Source: Adineta steineri (taxonomy: Eukaryota > Rotifera > Eurotatoria > Adinetida > Adinetidae). From it: 64,000 bases of DNA. The notes under the pieces are model-generated. The model ran no database searches, had not been told where the DNA came from, and worked only from the letters and a program-made list of their open reading frames with translations. The stretch lies in contig CAJNOI010000088.1 in the NCBI GenBank assembly GCA_905250115.1, forward strand, positions 174,398 through 238,397. Direction: 5' to 3'. The position numbers and the translations under genes were made by a program. The first letter of the stretch is position 1, and every line of letters starts with the position of its first letter. This document shows, one piece after another, positions 62,047 through 64,000 of the stretch.

Positions 62047-63486
62047 TTAAATATAAAAACACATAGCATGTGGAATAGCAGCAGGTGCAGGTTGAGATGA
62101 ATATCCACCAAAGCTAGGTGTAGGTGCGGCAGGTGGAGATTGATATCCACCAAAGCTAGGTGTAGGTGCAGCAGGTGGAGATTGATATCCACCAAAGCTA
62201 GAGGTTGGTTGTTGAGAACCTCCATTGTACGGTCCACATCCACCACATCCACCTGAAAATGATGGAGTAGAACTTCCATAACTACCAGTATTGGCAGGTG
62301 CCCCACCAAATCCACCTGAAAATGATGGACCAGAAGCTCCATAGCTGCTAGTATTGGCAGGTGCTCCACCAAATCCACCTGAAAATGATGGGCCAGAACC
62401 TCCATAGCTACCAGTATTGGCAGGTGCTCCACCAAATCCACCTGAATATGACTGACTAGAAGCTCCATAGCTGCTAGTACTGGCAGGTGCTGCACCAAAT
62501 CCACCTGAAAATGATGGACCAGAACCTCCATAGCTACCAGTATTAGCAGGTGCTACACCGAATCCACCAGAAACACCAACAGGTGTCTGGCCACCATATT
62601 GTTGATTACCGGCAGAAGCTTGTTGAACACTACCATAACTTCCTGCACTCAATAAGTTATTAGAGTAACCTCCATTAGCAGCAAAATTACCTCCTTGTTG
62701 AGCAGCACAACCTCGTGGTGGTACACGAATGCAACGTTTAGTCACTCGAGGTGGTCCAGCTGGTTCAACAACAGTTCGTTCTCGAACTATTGGTGGTGGT
62801 GTGCATGGAATTTCGGTAATTTCTTCAATAACTTCAGCAGCTACAGCTTTGATATAACTAAATTTCAACGTATTTATATGAAATTAAACTAAAAACATAT
62901 TTCGCAAAACTTACACTCGTTCAAGTACATCAGGTTCTGGTGTTGGTAGGCGGCGTCGTATTTGTCGTACTTGTCCTTGATTTTGTTCAGGTAATCGAAT
63001 GACTTGTTGTTGATGACGTGCTTGTCGTCGTTCACCACAAGGTTGAGCATCAACTTGAGCACAGTTTGGATTGTATGGTCCACCTGCAGCTCCTCCTTGA
63101 GCATAACTATTTGAAGCTGATTGTTGTTGATAGGAATTTCCACCATACGCTGCACCTGCAGCTCCTCCATGACTGTGGCCATGTCTAGATGCATGATGAT
63201 GATGATGATGATAGGTACTGGAACTAGTACCAGCTGCAGTACCTGCACCATTAACTCTAAAATCTTGTACTGATGAAGTGCTTGAACTTGTTGATTCATC
63301 GCGTTGACGACGACGATGATGTCTTGGAGCAGCAACAGCAGCTGCACTATTTGGAGTTTGAACAACGCTTGCTGTTTGATGTGTTACTGTAGATTTAGTC
63401 ACATTCGTACCAACGGACTGACCACCAGTTAAAGTAGAACTAAGAACACTTTCAGGTGTTGCTCGTTGATTATAAGGTCCACTCAT
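62047..63486 (-). CDS. Low-complexity His- and Gly-rich repeat protein with a conserved Pro/charged core
   Basis: Two exons (62915-63486, 62047-62857) encode 460 residues, with a 57-bp GTAAGT...AG intron. There is no signal peptide. The N-terminal 90 residues are Ser/Thr-rich. A His run with flanking HGHSHGG (about 92-106) could bind metal. A core at about residues 150-250 alternates charge and proline: QVRQIRRRLPTPEPDVLERV, then EVIEEITEIPCTPPPIVRE and RVTKRCIRVPPRG. It looks like the most constrained part. It is followed by seven or so Gly/Ser units (GSYGGSGPSFSGGFGGAPAN) and three SFGGYQSPPAAPT units. The core layout is reminiscent of cytoskeletal VPV/EIP-type repeat proteins, but I do not recognise the family and assign no function. 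An acceptor-like context is not evident at the start. Confidence 0.7.
62110..62590 (-). repeat. Coding tandem repeats in the Gly-rich gene
   Basis: About 63-bp units encode GSYGGSGPSFSGGFGGAPANT and variants (six copies, 62260-62590). These are followed by about 48-bp units encoding SFGGYQSPPAAPT (three copies, 62110-62210). Units are highly alike at DNA level, so copy number probably varies between alleles. Confidence 0.75.
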
Positions 63487-64000
63487 TTTGTGATTGATTT
63501 ATATAATTAATTTGATTCTATACAAGAAGATAAAACTTATTTTTGATAATCGTATTTACAAAAACAGAGCGAAGAATATCTTATAAAGAATAAATAACTA
63601 AAATAAGACATATATATATACCTGATACTTGTTAAGCACTTGTGGTTAATGTGATTGTACAATAATTGATGAATGCGCAATTTCAACTATTGAAGACTAA
63701 CAAAAAAAATAAGGAGAGTCAGAGAAAAACAGAAGTTCGAGGCCATATTTTTTTACAAAGAGGGGAGAGAGAAAGAGAATAATAGCTAAAAGCCGATATT
63801 CTGTGACTAGTCAAGGAGAACAAAGTGTATAAGCAGAAAAATATTGCCTACCGCCGAGCTACATACATCTGTATGTGTGTTTTTGTGGTTTAATAGCGAT
63901 ATATTTTACCAGTCATATGACGAGAAAAAAGAATACCAAAAAAAATATTATTCGACTGATTGGGATGATACGTTATTAAACTATGGATACTTGACAATTT
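63487..64000. other. Upstream region of the Gly-rich gene
   Basis: AT-rich, with no further gene recognised before the right edge. Confidence 0.5.

Overview
This is an AT-rich eukaryotic window: introns of about 50-90 bp with GT/AG ends, no operons, many paralogous gene pairs, and single-copy animal genes (CtBP, lipoamide dehydrogenase, Serinc, SIRT1-type sirtuin, Rac, PP2A-B56, Nup98, a TOCA-type F-BAR protein). Very AT-rich sequence, tiny introns, local gene duplication, expanded F-box and rhodopsin-like receptor genes, and splice acceptors sitting just upstream of start codons together fit a bdelloid rotifer (Rotaria/Adineta type). That assignment is an inference and has not been checked by any search. 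Exon structures were read by hand from splice signals. For every multi-exon gene that is complete in the window, the summed exon lengths are a multiple of three.

Layout. 1-770: 5' part of a CtBP gene on the minus strand, running off the left edge. 3.7-8.6 kb: two tandem family-25 glycosyltransferase genes (minus). 12.8-13.8 kb: a secreted Q/N-rich repeat protein (plus). 14.0-20.7 kb: an accessory block with an F-box gene, a truncated second F-box copy, four related small two-exon genes on the opposite strand, a GC-rich dispersed repeat and a possible MITE. 21.1-24.0 kb: a double cyclic-nucleotide-binding-domain protein (minus). 25.1-27.3 kb: mitochondrial dihydrolipoyl dehydrogenase (minus). 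29.2-31.9 kb: two tandem seven-transmembrane receptors (plus). 31.96-33.98 kb: a repeat-filled insertion with possible terminal inverted repeats, containing a 100-N assembly gap. 35.3-35.9 kb: an EF-hand protein (minus). 38.8-42.5 kb: Serinc (plus) and a SIRT1-like deacetylase (minus), convergent. 43.3-43.7 kb: a foldback transposon-like element. 44.9-45.8 kb: Rac GTPase (minus). 46.5-47.4 kb: a fibronectin-III, probably GPI-anchored protein (plus). 48.2-51.4 kb: PP2A B56 subunit (minus). 52.3-55.6 kb: Nup98 (minus). 56.0-59.6 kb: TOCA/CIP4/FBP17 F-BAR protein (minus). 62.0-63.5 kb: a Gly/Ser/Pro repeat protein (minus).

How the genes relate. Most are unrelated housekeeping or signalling genes that happen to be neighbours. 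Rac and the F-BAR/HR1/SH3 protein both belong to Rho-family actin-membrane signalling, but their proximity is probably chance. The most unusual items are a Nup98 gene whose stop codon falls directly after the His-Phe of the normal autocleavage site, and the 14-20.7 kb block, in which F-box genes and a family of tiny two-exon genes have been duplicated together with a shared palindromic upstream element.
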